Source: Fuerstiella sp.
GTDB taxonomy: Bacteria > Planctomycetota > Planctomycetia > Planctomycetales > Planctomycetaceae
Reading direction: 5' to 3'
Length of the DNA stretch: 64,000 nucleotides
NCBI GenBank assembly: GCA_022447225.1
Contig: JAKVAZ010000013.1
Location: 1-64,000 of the forward strand
Shown here: piece by piece, positions 47,601 to 55,804 of the stretch
How positions within the stretch are numbered: the first letter of the stretch is position 1
Layout of the letters: every line of letters starts with the position of its first letter
The notes under the pieces: model-generated
Databases searched by the model: none
The model's input: only the letters and a program-made list of their open reading frames with translations
Told to the model about the DNA's origin: nothing
Program-made: the position numbers and the translations under genes

Positions 47601-48799
47601 AGCCCAATCCACATGCCCACGGGCTGACAGATCCTGCGTTCTATCACTGGGAAGCATCACTCATTCGGGGCAGTAATCTGGACAACATCAAAATCTACGG
47701 TCCCGGAACGCTGGATGGTTCCTCGCTGACCGTCGGCAGCGATGTACCGGAGGGGACCGGAGACAAGGGCATTGCCCTGAGAAATTGCCGGGATGTGGAA
47801 ATCCGCAATCTGAATATCCGTAAGGGAGGGTATTGCGCACTGCTGGCGACGGGTTGTCGAAATCTGCTCATCGACAATGTCACCATCAAAACCGACCAAA
47901 ACGGGATCACTCTGGCGCAGTGCAGGGATGTTGACGTCGCTCATTGCCACATTGATGCGGTGCGCTATGACGACGGCTATCCGGCCGGCGGTGAGGATGC
48001 GATCAAGCTGTGCAGTAATCTGTCACTGGGAACGGTACGGCCCACCGAAAATGTGACTGTACGTGACTGCAGTCTGGCTGCTGGCGGTAGTGCGATTCAT
48101 GTGGGTTCCGAGACCGTGGGGCCGATCAGCCACATCGAATTTGACAACATCAGGGTCCATCGCGCCGGCCATGCCGGCATCAGCGTGACGGCCAACGACG
48201 GCAGCGATATCAATGGACTTCGCTTCCGCGGGATCCGTATGGAAAACACATTTGCTGCCGTATTTATCAGGGTGACTGATGCCGCTCGCGTTCCGCCAGG
48301 CACCTATCGCCGTGGTTCCGTTCGCAATGTTTCCTTTGCGGATATGACGGCCACCGGCTGCTCGAGGGCAGGGTCGTGCCGGGAGATGCCCTGTATTATA
48401 TGGGGTAAACCGAATTCTCCTCTGGAGGGAATACGGTTCGATCGTGTATCGATCAGTTCGGAGGGCGGAAATAGACTGTTTGGTGCAGATGGGGATCCGC
48501 AGGAAAACGACATTCATGATCCTCAGCAGCTGAATTCCGTCCCGGCCTGCGTTTTGTACTTGCGGCACGTCAAAGACGTGGCTTTTGCAAATTGCCGATT
48601 TTACCTGCGAAAACCTGATAAACGCCCGGCAATTGTGGTGGACAACGTGCAAAAGATCACGTTAAAATCGACGGAATTACCTTTCGACACAGAGTCAAGT
48701 GCTAGGATTGCTGTGCGCGGAAGGATGACTAATCTTGAAATTATGAATTGCTCTGGTTTTCGCGATATGCAGCTGACCACTGGGCATCGATCGTTTTGA
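44615..48799 (+). CDS. LamG / GH67 alpha-glucuronidase-like / GH28-like fusion protein
   Basis: A 1394-residue exported protein built from three carbohydrate-active modules. After a signal peptide (residues 1-30) comes a LamG/concanavalin-like module (about 40-255, GLVGHWSFNDGTG to DDLRIYNRVLSDSEL). Residues 280-925 match the whole GH67 layout: N-terminal domain, TIM barrel beginning IPIRMVDHWSYF, and the helical C-domain (DYRLSIGRTL...RIDDRRY). The GH67 acid Glu appears as E550 in GGYMMKLGSE, and D605 lies in PKDGEYRENV; the later QEY-type catalytic Glu seems replaced. From about 925 a right-handed beta-helix like GH28 polygalacturonase follows (NVRHFGAGEHAATNDAPAF, GEDAIKL, HVGSE), with the usual DD as ED. 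GGAG precedes the ATG by 11 bases. It would target glucuronic or galacturonic acid polymers outside the cytoplasm. Confidence 0.85.
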   Translation: MSERNRHPFVNSPSIVATVAIVVVLAQAASQSPATEPEGLVGHWSFNDGTGRDSSGNEQLAGLGGAKIFSLGDGQACLQFAEEVDPLRIPVSPESPAAIERGTVSFWMSTSSDRTSIIRFNNRAVELNSYRGDFQARFRGNDDFRYGTLVMDYDWPKYDMREFAFYGHPRAAVGDAEWHHFAVAYDDQVGKIIGWRDGQLIAVVDLSTVGPEPLMRQGLSEITAGEEFIGFLDDLRIYNRVLSDSELRSVYSSTRSVYADRRDTNHPDRPMKSYRFQEQDRTLYRAWLQYHPPAREQGRELLKTIVAEGRHSTVRTAASELKDAVRSMFSFTPSVTEQADSGTKVVLGTPATSSWIRSHADQLGLDRIADDGFVIRTVSSGESSTLVVAARIPAGVIFGTFDLIRRIQTGQDPRQLDVFENPAIPIRMVDHWSYFRGVFGDRWRGGGRDNSIFSWEELRTGDTRQIRDWVRMMASAGWNAICPCEVNWHYRDNFLDHLDEVEVLAEILRDYGMKLYWSPSYLLALDQSTADALYARVPDFGGYMMKLGSEKQNGHPGPPMVNRIADTVMPWGGTVLVRGFVYGNLRYTPEPYRTLIPHDIFAPKDGEYRENVIIVPKGSAGDWDYSAPIPAIDGALQKNLSGSEQVIDKKFPSSWVEKWKWWLEQDHYHDGPGSLNKLNVDCIMGVSMISPSPSWTSTPLNMVNYYGLGRLAWNPDRTVDEIYTEWIQQTFGHDPEVVDIIRDILLISDDAARKLYMYRGYRGIWIDKGDVGLVERKLPYVINRHGIGPTSSRLQQRVLSQYSAGLRDVFADPLRSEEYLSAFHFKRHDYRLSIGRTLIEDVYGGMEEAVDLAAKMVRLWSGLENRIDDRRYEYTREALVEFAEDARITRDATAAAFEKYTGRDRKETLAGLTADGLARVQVWNVRHFGAGEHAATNDAPAFNAAIDACSSAGGGTVFVPTGIYPVGTIHLKSNITLVLDKGAILRAADGHMDSREPNPHAHGLTDPAFYHWEASLIRGSNLDNIKIYGPGTLDGSSLTVGSDVPEGTGDKGIALRNCRDVEIRNLNIRKGGYCALLATGCRNLLIDNVTIKTDQNGITLAQCRDVDVAHCHIDAVRYDDGYPAGGEDAIKLCSNLSLGTVRPTENVTVRDCSLAAGGSAIHVGSETVGPISHIEFDNIRVHRAGHAGISVTANDGSDINGLRFRGIRMENTFAAVFIRVTDAARVPPGTYRRGSVRNVSFADMTATGCSRAGSCREMPCIIWGKPNSPLEGIRFDRVSISSEGGNRLFGADGDPQENDIHDPQQLNSVPACVLYLRHVKDVAFANCRFYLRKPDKRPAIVVDNVQKITLKSTELPFDTESSARIAVRGRMTNLEIMNCSGFRDMQLTTGHRSF

Positions 48800-48870
48800 T
48801 TGGTACCGAGAGGTGGCTTCTCATTCTCAAGTGATAGCCGGTTGCGGTCGATCAACAGTTTAAAGGGCGA

Positions 48871-48886
48871 CCAGTTTTATAACTGG
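48871..48886 (+). repeat. Short palindrome before the second DUF1501 gene
   Basis: CCAGTT (48871-48876) pairs with AACTGG (48881-48886) around a TTAT loop, in the 118-base gap before the DUF1501 start. It could be a hairpin or a small operator; nothing more can be said. Confidence 0.4.
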
Positions 48887-48917
48887 CCTAAGTCTTTTAA
48901 CCGATATAGGTAATGTA

Positions 48918-50324
48918 ATGCTTTCAATCTTTAGTGGGCAAAATCGTGACTGCGAAGGAGTGTCGCGACGAGAGTTGTTTCGCGTTGGAGCTTTAGGGGC
49001 TACTGGACTTTCCTTACCCGGTTTAATGGAACTAAAGGCGGCTGAGGCTGAGGCCGGGGCCGTGAAGGATGTTTCGGTGGTCTTGCTGTGGCTGCAGGGG
49101 GGGCCGTCGCATATTGAGACATTCGATCCAAAAATGACGGCTCCTGTCGAAATTCGTGGAATGTTCGGCGAGGTCAAAACATCGCTGCCCGGCGTCACGT
49201 TTGGCGGGACTTTTCCTAAACTGGCCGGAATGGCTGACAAACTGGCCGTTGTACGCTCTTTCCAGAGTGGGATCAGCAGTCACAAGACAGGTAGTCGTTG
49301 GGTTTCCTCTGGTGGAAATTCAACCGAAGCTAACATGGGTTCGCTGTACGCTCGAATGGCCGGCAATAATAATCCCCATACGGGTATGCCACGCAATGTG
49401 CTGTTACTGCCATCTTCGGCCGGCGAGGAATACAAAGATTTCATCCGGAAGGGGCCCGAGCGATTCACCCAGGTTGGTGAACTTGGGTCGTCCTTCGCTC
49501 CGTTTGACCCCAGTACCGGTTCTGGTGGTCAGGGTGTAGAGAATATGAAACTGCACCTGCCCGATGGTCGGTTTGAGGATCGTCGGACGCTACTGACTGC
49601 TTTGGACCATCTGAAACGGCAAGCGGATTCAAGTGATGTTCTTGCCGGAGCAAATACGGCTGAGCAGCAGGCAACCTCGGTTCTGCTGGGTGGTGTGTCT
49701 GACGCATTTGACCTTTCAAAAGAAGATCCCCGTACAGTGGCCATGTATGACACCGGTCATTGCACGATTCCTGAAAGCGTCCTGAAGAAAAAGAATCCTG
49801 ACATTTGGCAGTATTCGCCCGTGGCTCTGGGCAAGCAGTTGCTGATGGCTCGCAGGCTGTGTGAAGCGGGCGCTGGTTACGTGACCGTGTGCAGTACCGG
49901 CTGGGACATGCACGGAGGTCGCTTTGGTATCGTCGACGGGATCCCCTGTCTTGGTTCTGCACTTGATCATGCCGTGTCGGCCTTCATCACGGACCTTGAA
50001 CAACGGGGACTGACCGACAAAATTCTGTTGGTGATGATGGGTGAAATGGGCCGGACTCCGAGAATCAATCGCAAGGGAGGCCGGGACCACTGGGGTAATT
50101 TGTGTTCGGTGGCCTTTGCGGGAGGCGGTTTGCCAATGGGACAGGTAATTGGCACTTCCGATCGACTTGCGAGTATGCCGGCTTCCGACCAAATCGGTGT
50201 CTCCCACGTGCTGGGAACGATCATGGACAGTGTTCTGGACCGTAATGCGTTGCGTAATGACAAAAGGATGGACGAAAACCTCCTGCGTTCAATCGACGCT
50301 CCAACGATCCCGCAGTTGAGCTGA
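48918..50324 (+). CDS. DUF1501 family protein, Tat-exported (second copy)
   Basis: A 468-residue DUF1501 protein with a classic twin-arginine signal (SRRELFRVGALGATGLSLPG). Hallmarks are VVLLWLQGGPSHIETFDPK, the C-terminal GEMGRTPRIN, GGRDHWGNLCSVAFAGGGL and GQVIGTSDR. Compared with the DUF1501 protein at 12306-13658 it carries an extra central segment (STGSGGQGVENMKL onward) and is clearly a different subfamily. It lies 118 bases after the LamG/GH67/GH28 gene in the same direction and may be co-transcribed. As with the first copy, no DUF1549/DUF1553 partner is present. Its function is not established. Confidence 0.92.
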   Translation: MLSIFSGQNRDCEGVSRRELFRVGALGATGLSLPGLMELKAAEAEAGAVKDVSVVLLWLQGGPSHIETFDPKMTAPVEIRGMFGEVKTSLPGVTFGGTFPKLAGMADKLAVVRSFQSGISSHKTGSRWVSSGGNSTEANMGSLYARMAGNNNPHTGMPRNVLLLPSSAGEEYKDFIRKGPERFTQVGELGSSFAPFDPSTGSGGQGVENMKLHLPDGRFEDRRTLLTALDHLKRQADSSDVLAGANTAEQQATSVLLGGVSDAFDLSKEDPRTVAMYDTGHCTIPESVLKKKNPDIWQYSPVALGKQLLMARRLCEAGAGYVTVCSTGWDMHGGRFGIVDGIPCLGSALDHAVSAFITDLEQRGLTDKILLVMMGEMGRTPRINRKGGRDHWGNLCSVAFAGGGLPMGQVIGTSDRLASMPASDQIGVSHVLGTIMDSVLDRNALRNDKRMDENLLRSIDAPTIPQLS

Positions 50325-50706
50325 TCGGCACTGTTTTGATGTCCCTCCGGGAGCCGAAGGAAACCACTGGCTGCGATCAAGGTTGAGTGACTGCCATATC
50401 AGGCTCGACTGGTTTGCCCTGATCGCAGATGCTTTTTCATTCGGCACGAAGACCGGGTGATTTCTGGCTATGGTTTGCGTCGTTTGGTGTGAGCGGCGAC
50501 GGTTGGGGTTGGGTCAATTGGCAGAGTCTGAGCGTTAGTGTTGCGCCCCGAGTCCTCTTGGCATAGTCAGATCTTCGGGCACTCACAAAATAAGTCGTTC
50601 GAGATACCGCGATTGAACGAATTTAACAGACACTCGAGGAAACGAGTTGCCGACGTGTTCGGGATTGTAGGGCTGTGGTATTCGCCGGTTTTCCGAAGAG
50701 CAACAA
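50325..50706. other. Intergenic stretch, no gene seen
   Basis: About 380 bases between two plus-strand genes. No RNA, repeat or clear promoter was recognised. Confidence 0.4.
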
Positions 50707-51798
50707 GTGGCAGCAGTGATGACTGAACGACATCGAAATATGACCGCCAAACTGGTTCCGGGCGCTGTGGCTGTTATTGTCGCGGTATTGCTGATTCCGG
50801 TCGGGTATTGGATTCGGCCATCAATGGGTGCCGAAGCCATTGTCGACGTCCTGGACAGGTCGGGCGATGAGCTACCTGAGTTCCGGGGCATCCGTAATCC
50901 GCCCGAAGGTATCGAGCATCCGGAACCTGAGGTGGCGGGACACAGGTCAGAATTTGTCTCCAGGTCCGGTGATTTGGGTGCTGTAGAGACTGAGGACAGG
51001 TCGAAAGTCAGTCTGATGCCCGAGGGTGGTGATGCATACGTTCAACTGGACCTGCCTGCAGAGTCCACGGCCGGCAGTCCGAACAAACATCCTGTAATTG
51101 TGAATTCGATCGGCATGTCGTTGAAGTTGGTGCCGGCGGGAAGATTCCAAATGGGATCGATTTCGGGCGACAGTGATGAAAGACCCGTACACGAAGTGAC
51201 CCTGACTTCCCCGTTTTACCTGGGGATCTATGAGGTGACACAGCAGCAGTATGAGCGAGTGACGGGGACAAATCCGAGCAGCTTCAAGGGACGGGCCAAG
51301 AACCCGGTTGAGAATGTCAGCTGGGAAGCTGCTGTAGAGTTCTGCAGCAGGCTGTCGGCGATCCCGGCCGAGAAGTCATTCGGGCGAGTTTACCGGCTGC
51401 CTAGCGAGGCAGAATGGGAGTACGCGTGTCGTGCTGGAACCACCACTGCGTTCAGTTTTGACGATGACCCTGGGCAACTCGCTGATTATGCGTGGTTCAA
51501 AGGTAACTCAGACAGAAGCACGCAGTCGGTTGGCAAGAAGCAGCCTAACGCCTGGGGACTCTACGATATGCATGGAAACGTATGGGAGTGGTGCCAGGAC
51601 TGGAAGAGCGATTATTCGAGCGGCTCAGTGACGAATCCCGTGGGGCCACCATCGGGTTCAACCCACGTGTACCGGGGCGGCAGCTGGCGCAGCAAGATCA
51701 GAAGTTGCCGATCGTCAGACCGATTCAAACACATTCGCCCGCCGGGTTACCGCGACAATCGCGTCGGCTTCCGGGTTGTTCTGGAAACGCCCCTCTAA
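50707..51798 (+). CDS. Formylglycine-generating-enzyme-like (FGE/SUMF) protein
   Basis: A 363-residue membrane-anchored protein. A transmembrane segment (LVPGAVAVIVAVLLIPVGYW) near residues 16-35 is followed by a 90-residue linker, then an FGE-sulfatase domain (PF03781) from about 130. Domain hallmarks are GMSLKLVPAGRFQMGS, PVHEVTLTSPFYLGIYEVT, YRLPSEAEWEYACRAGTTT, GLYDMHGNVWEWCQDW and VYRGGSWRS. The end has only one cysteine (RSCRSSDRF) where copper-dependent FGE has two active-site cysteines, so it is probably not a true sulfatase-activating enzyme. Start is GTG at 50707, with GAAGAG six bases upstream; ATG at 50719 is possible. Such FGE-like proteins are abundant in planctomycetes, with undefined roles. 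Confidence 0.85.
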   Translation: MAAVMTERHRNMTAKLVPGAVAVIVAVLLIPVGYWIRPSMGAEAIVDVLDRSGDELPEFRGIRNPPEGIEHPEPEVAGHRSEFVSRSGDLGAVETEDRSKVSLMPEGGDAYVQLDLPAESTAGSPNKHPVIVNSIGMSLKLVPAGRFQMGSISGDSDERPVHEVTLTSPFYLGIYEVTQQQYERVTGTNPSSFKGRAKNPVENVSWEAAVEFCSRLSAIPAEKSFGRVYRLPSEAEWEYACRAGTTTAFSFDDDPGQLADYAWFKGNSDRSTQSVGKKQPNAWGLYDMHGNVWEWCQDWKSDYSSGSVTNPVGPPSGSTHVYRGGSWRSKIRSCRSSDRFKHIRPPGYRDNRVGFRVVLETPL

Positions 51799-52104
51799 CC
51801 GTCTGCACAAGTGAGCATCCTTTGTTGCCGGTTTTATGTGGGTCCGTTGCTATGTCAGGACTCGACTGTGCGGACAGATTGATGTTTGATCATTTCGTTT
51901 CTCAGATGATTGAGGACACGACCGTTCTCACTCCTCCTTGCCGTACAGATCCATCGCGTTGGTGACCGTACTCCGGTCGGTACACACGCACGCTGGCCTG
52001 GCAATTCTTCAACACGGACGGTTCCGCGGTGGCGTTCCGTCATGAGCTCTTGTTTAGCACCGCGTGATCACAGACCACCATGCCCAGTGGTTCTGGTTTC
52101 GTCA
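51799..52104. other. Intergenic stretch between convergent genes
   Basis: About 305 bases between the ends of the FGE-like gene and the dehydratase gene. No terminator hairpin with a T tract is evident. Confidence 0.35.
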
Positions 52105-53259
52105 TCAGTTAAGAAAACTTCGGCCGAAGACCATGTCCGAGTACAGGCCGTCAGGAATCTCCAGAGGATCTGCAAGGCGGTAGCGGTCAATTGTCGACTG
52201 ATTCAACTCGATTCCCAGACCGGGCGCTGAACTTAGTGTCAGCTGGCCATCGCGGACTTCAGGTGGTTCGACAAGCAGTTGTTCCACAAAAGGATTGCCC
52301 GTCTGGTCCATCTCGACTGTAAGCCCGTGGTCGATCGAGGCAACGACATGAGCATTAGCGGTGATGGTGACAGCGTCGCTCCACGTATGAGGCGCCACAC
52401 GCAGGCCGGCAGTTTTGGCCAGTTCGGCAACGCGCCTGACTTCACTGATTCCTCCGCAGCGACTGGCGTCGGGTTGAACGATATCAACAGCACCGGCACG
52501 GATCAGCTCGCGAAAACCCTGGAAGCCGAATTCGTTTTCGCCCGCAGCCACAGGCACGGGGCAACCGTCGCGGAGGGCTGCATAGGAATCAATATCCTCC
52601 GGTTCGAACGGTTCTTCAAACCACAGTACTTTGCATTCCGCCAAAACATCCGCAAGTTGACGGGCCGTGTCCACGCTGTAACGCATTGAACCATCGACCA
52701 GAACGTTGTCGTCGCCGAGGATTCCGTGCACCGCTCGCACAGCTGCAACATCCAGTTCCGGATCGCGGCCAAGTCGCATTTTTGCTCGGCGGAAACCCCG
52801 CTGTCGGTGTCGTAACGCTTCCTGTTTCAGGTCTGCCACGTCACTCCACAGTAATCCACTGGCATAAGCCGGACATGCTGTCCGGTCGCCACCCAGCAGT
52901 GACCACACTGGTTTGTCCTGATTTTTTCCGCGCAGATCCCAAAACGCTGTATCCAGCGCGCCCAGGGCCGACACTGCGGCACCTTTTCGTCCGTACCAGC
53001 GGGTGACCTGATACATCATCTCCCACAGACGCTCAACATCGGTTGGGTCTTCACCCAGCAGCAGTGGTGCCAGCTGTCGTTCAATAATCAGATGCAGAAG
53101 TCCCGGATGGGAATACCCGGAGCCAAGTCCGACATCACCGGTATCAGTGTGCACCCGTACGAGGGTGGTCACGCGTGCCGAACACCGGCCCCCGGCATAG
53201 ATGTACCCGTTCTCGTATTCGAACCGCAAAGTGATGACTTCGATATGGTCAATTTTCAT
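52105..53259 (-). CDS. Enolase-superfamily sugar acid dehydratase (mandelate racemase group)
   Basis: A 384-residue enzyme of the mandelate racemase/muconate lactonising group, which abstracts the alpha-proton of a carboxylate; many members dehydrate sugar acids such as galactonate or rhamnonate. The N-terminal capping domain (1-125) precedes a TIM barrel. Metal ligands are likely D in NVLVDGSM, E in LWFEEPF and E in AAGENEFG. The KxK-type base region reads AKMRLG (KxR), and the His-Asp dyad is present as VQPDAS and APHTWSD. ATG at 53259 is set by AGGGA six bases upstream. The ADH gene lies 83 bases upstream in the same direction, so a sugar-acid or sugar oxidation-dehydration pair is likely. 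The exact substrate is not readable. Confidence 0.88.
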   Translation of the reverse strand: MKIDHIEVITLRFEYENGYIYAGGRCSARVTTLVRVHTDTGDVGLGSGYSHPGLLHLIIERQLAPLLLGEDPTDVERLWEMMYQVTRWYGRKGAAVSALGALDTAFWDLRGKNQDKPVWSLLGGDRTACPAYASGLLWSDVADLKQEALRHRQRGFRRAKMRLGRDPELDVAAVRAVHGILGDDNVLVDGSMRYSVDTARQLADVLAECKVLWFEEPFEPEDIDSYAALRDGCPVPVAAGENEFGFQGFRELIRAGAVDIVQPDASRCGGISEVRRVAELAKTAGLRVAPHTWSDAVTITANAHVVASIDHGLTVEMDQTGNPFVEQLLVEPPEVRDGQLTLSSAPGLGIELNQSTIDRYRLADPLEIPDGLYSDMVFGRSFLN

Positions 53260-53342
53260 TGGCGATCCCTGTTTGTTGACTAAGACGGAACTACCTGGAA
53301 CCGGGCCTCTGTGCATCAGTCGTTCGATGCGGTCAGTCTGGT

Positions 53343-54395
53343 TCAGTCCGCGGAACCCTCGTGTTGGGGACACAACAGGACCTTCATTGCGTTCGGTTCA
53401 CCTTCGTAGAGTCTGCGAAACCAGTCTGCTCCGTCCTCAAGGGGAGCCCGGGCAGTTATCAGAGGTTCCACCTGGATCGCACCGCTTTCCAGAAGTGCGA
53501 TACATGCCGGGTATTCACCATTGCAGCCACAGGTTCCGTAAAGACTCAGTTCCCGGGTGACGACGTCCTGCAGCGGTAGATCGATTTCCGGCGTTACGTT
53601 GCCGACCAGGGTTACGGAACCACCTTTGCGAGTACCGGCGATTGCGGATTTGATCGTCGGCGTCGTACCGACCACTTCCATTGCCACATCTGCTCCTCGG
53701 CCCTGTGTCAGTTCGTGAATTTTCGCCGGAGCGTCCTCGTCTGCTGCATTGATTGTGAAGTCTGCACCCAAAGTACGTGCGACGTTCAGTCGATGATCAT
53801 TGACATCCGTAGCAATAACGCGACTGCAGCCGGCGAGACGCACGGCCTGAATGACTAACAGTCCGATCATTCCGCTGCCAACGACAACTGCTGTGTCGCC
53901 CAGTCTGATCGGGGTGCGATTGGCTGCGTGAACCGCGACCGAGACAGCTTCGATCAATGCGGCGTGTTCGAACGACAGGGTTTCCGGAATACGGTAGACA
54001 ATGCGGGCCGGCACAGAAATGAATTCGGCGAAGGCTCCGTATCGGCGGTAATCCCCGCATGAGACTCCCAGCACCATTCTGTTCTCACACAGGTTGGCGT
54101 CGCCGTGAGAGCAAAACCAGCAGCTGCCACAGGAAACCATTGAATCGAAGGTGACACGGTCGCCTGTCACAAAATCTGTCACCCGGCTGCCGACGGCAGC
54201 GACAATACCGGACGCTTCATGCCCCATGACAAGTGGAGGGACACGACGTCCGCTGCTGCCGTCCCAGCCGTGGATATCACTGCCACAAATGCCGCACGCC
54301 TGCACCTGAATTAAGACATCGTCGTCACCGATTTCCGGCTGATGAAGTTCAATGAGGTCCAGCTTTTTGTATTCCGACAGCAAAAGTGCTTTCAC
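53343..54395 (-). CDS. Zinc-dependent medium-chain alcohol dehydrogenase
   Basis: A 350-residue medium-chain dehydrogenase of the sorbitol/threonine dehydrogenase group. Catalytic zinc ligands are in ACGICGSDIHGWDG and MGHEASG; the structural zinc lobe CGSCWFCSHGDANLC has four cysteines. The Rossmann motif VVVGSGMIGLLVIQ and ATDVNDHRL with an acidic residue suggest NAD preference. The protein would oxidise a sugar or polyol; the next gene in the operon is a sugar-acid dehydratase of the enolase superfamily, so the pair fits an oxidative sugar route. It is the first gene of that operon, with its promoter in 54396-54856. Confidence 0.92.
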   Translation of the reverse strand: MKALLLSEYKKLDLIELHQPEIGDDDVLIQVQACGICGSDIHGWDGSSGRRVPPLVMGHEASGIVAAVGSRVTDFVTGDRVTFDSMVSCGSCWFCSHGDANLCENRMVLGVSCGDYRRYGAFAEFISVPARIVYRIPETLSFEHAALIEAVSVAVHAANRTPIRLGDTAVVVGSGMIGLLVIQAVRLAGCSRVIATDVNDHRLNVARTLGADFTINAADEDAPAKIHELTQGRGADVAMEVVGTTPTIKSAIAGTRKGGSVTLVGNVTPEIDLPLQDVVTRELSLYGTCGCNGEYPACIALLESGAIQVEPLITARAPLEDGADWFRRLYEGEPNAMKVLLCPQHEGSAD

Positions 54396-54856
54396 GACAA
54401 ACCAATCGATCCGGAGGCTTAAAAATTAAGTTGGCGAAAGACCTGACTACGGGTTAGTTATCGTAGCCTCCGGTCGGTGCGACTCAATGTCGACCCCGGC
54501 AGTCCATCGATTGGGAATCATAGTGAAATCGTGCGGCCTGTTGTCTGGACAGGAGATCATACGAATGATCTGTAAGGGTTCCGCAGTCCCTGCCTGTGTG
54601 GCTTGCCTCGCTGGCGGGGGAACGACATGTTCTGCCGATAAATCCTGGACGCTGCGTGGCAGGCATTGCACCCGGCATGTCCAGGATTCCGGAATGCCGG
54701 ACCGTTCTGTCAATCCCCCTGTCGTGAGACGCCTTCGTCAGGGGGTTGGTCGTATTCCTGTCTTGCACTGTTTTTTTTTGTCGGTAGATTCGGATTTTCC
54801 GTGAAACGAATCTCTCGTGTTACGAACGTATCGTGTCTGGCTTAAGGATCGAAATC
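54396..54856. other. Intergenic region between divergent genes, with two hairpins
   Basis: About 460 bases. CCGGCAT/ATGCCGG (54672-54678 and 54694-54700) and CCCCCTG/CAGGGGG (54715-54721 and 54739-54745) form two successive stems. A run of nine T follows at 54771-54779, but 25 bases after the second stem, so it is not a simple terminator. Confidence 0.45.
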
Positions 54857-55804
54857 ATGGCACGACCTTTATGGCTGGTGATCGTTCTGTTGTTTCAGGC
54901 TCTTTCCGCGTCAGCGAGGGATGAGGGGCCTGTTACGATCGAGCGGCCGTTTCTCTGGGAATTTTGGGAGCCCGGTTCCCGTGTTACGTCGTATCTGTTT
55001 GGTACGATCCATGTCAATGATCCGAACATTACGAAGCTGCACCCCGCTGTGCTTTCGGCGTTTGGTTCTGCTTCAGCAGTCTGGTTTGAAATCGATTTTG
55101 TAAAAGACAATGTTGTTCAAACCAGGGCAGTTTCGTTGCCGCCAGGCCGACATCTTGAATCCTTAATTCCGAAATCCGCAGTTGGTCGGATCGATCGGCG
55201 GCTTAAGAAGCTCAGCCCGTTGCTTACGCGAAACGTTCTTCCGGAATTCCGTGTGGTAATGTGGCCACTGGTTTTGGCCAATCTTGAAGCTCAGATGAGC
55301 CGGCCGGGTACAGCTCCAATGGACATGCAGCTTCAGATGTCCGCTGGTGAGGCTGGTAAGAAGACCGGAGGCCTGGAAGACCCGTCTCGCCAGCTTCAGC
55401 CGCTTCTGGATCTGTCGATTGAAAAGCAAATCGAATTTCTTGAAGCATCGCTCGACATGATGGATGCAGACGATGCCGGCGGCATTCACCCACTTGAGCA
55501 GCTTGTCAAAATTTATGCGTCTGGAGACAGCCACGCTCTGCAGGAGTATTTGCTGCAGGAAATAAATCGCCCTGAAATGTCTGAGGATCTGAAAACTTTG
55601 TTGATCGAGACTTTGTTGATCAGGCGGAATGCCCGTATGGTCCGGGCGATCGTGGCAAATCTGAAGGCGGAACCTGGTGAAGTGCATTTCGTGGCAGTCG
55701 GTACCGCACATTTGCTGGGAAAGGAATCCGTAGTCGAAGGTCTGCGAGAAGCCGGATTTACAGTGCGGCGTGTGTCCGTCACTGATGAGCATAAAAAAGA
55801 ATAG
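54857..55804 (+). CDS. TraB/GumN family protein
   Basis: A 315-residue exported protein of the TraB/GumN family (PF01963), related to Tiki proteases. A signal peptide (LWLVIVLLFQALSASA) precedes the domain. The two GX2H motifs typical of the family are present: YLFGTIHVND near the start and VAVGTAHLLG near the end; the acidic residue region VWFEIDF follows the first. A helical middle part joins them. ATG at 54857 is set by AAGGA about 8 bases upstream; a GTG at 54833 would add 8 residues. Family members are metal-dependent proteases in some cases, but the bacterial GumN-like group is poorly known. Confidence 0.88.
   Translation: MARPLWLVIVLLFQALSASARDEGPVTIERPFLWEFWEPGSRVTSYLFGTIHVNDPNITKLHPAVLSAFGSASAVWFEIDFVKDNVVQTRAVSLPPGRHLESLIPKSAVGRIDRRLKKLSPLLTRNVLPEFRVVMWPLVLANLEAQMSRPGTAPMDMQLQMSAGEAGKKTGGLEDPSRQLQPLLDLSIEKQIEFLEASLDMMDADDAGGIHPLEQLVKIYASGDSHALQEYLLQEINRPEMSEDLKTLLIETLLIRRNARMVRAIVANLKAEPGEVHFVAVGTAHLLGKESVVEGLREAGFTVRRVSVTDEHKKE

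Noticed and set aside
54771-54779. T9 run as an intrinsic terminator
   Set aside because: The nearest hairpin ends 25 bases earlier, and no stem directly precedes the T run.
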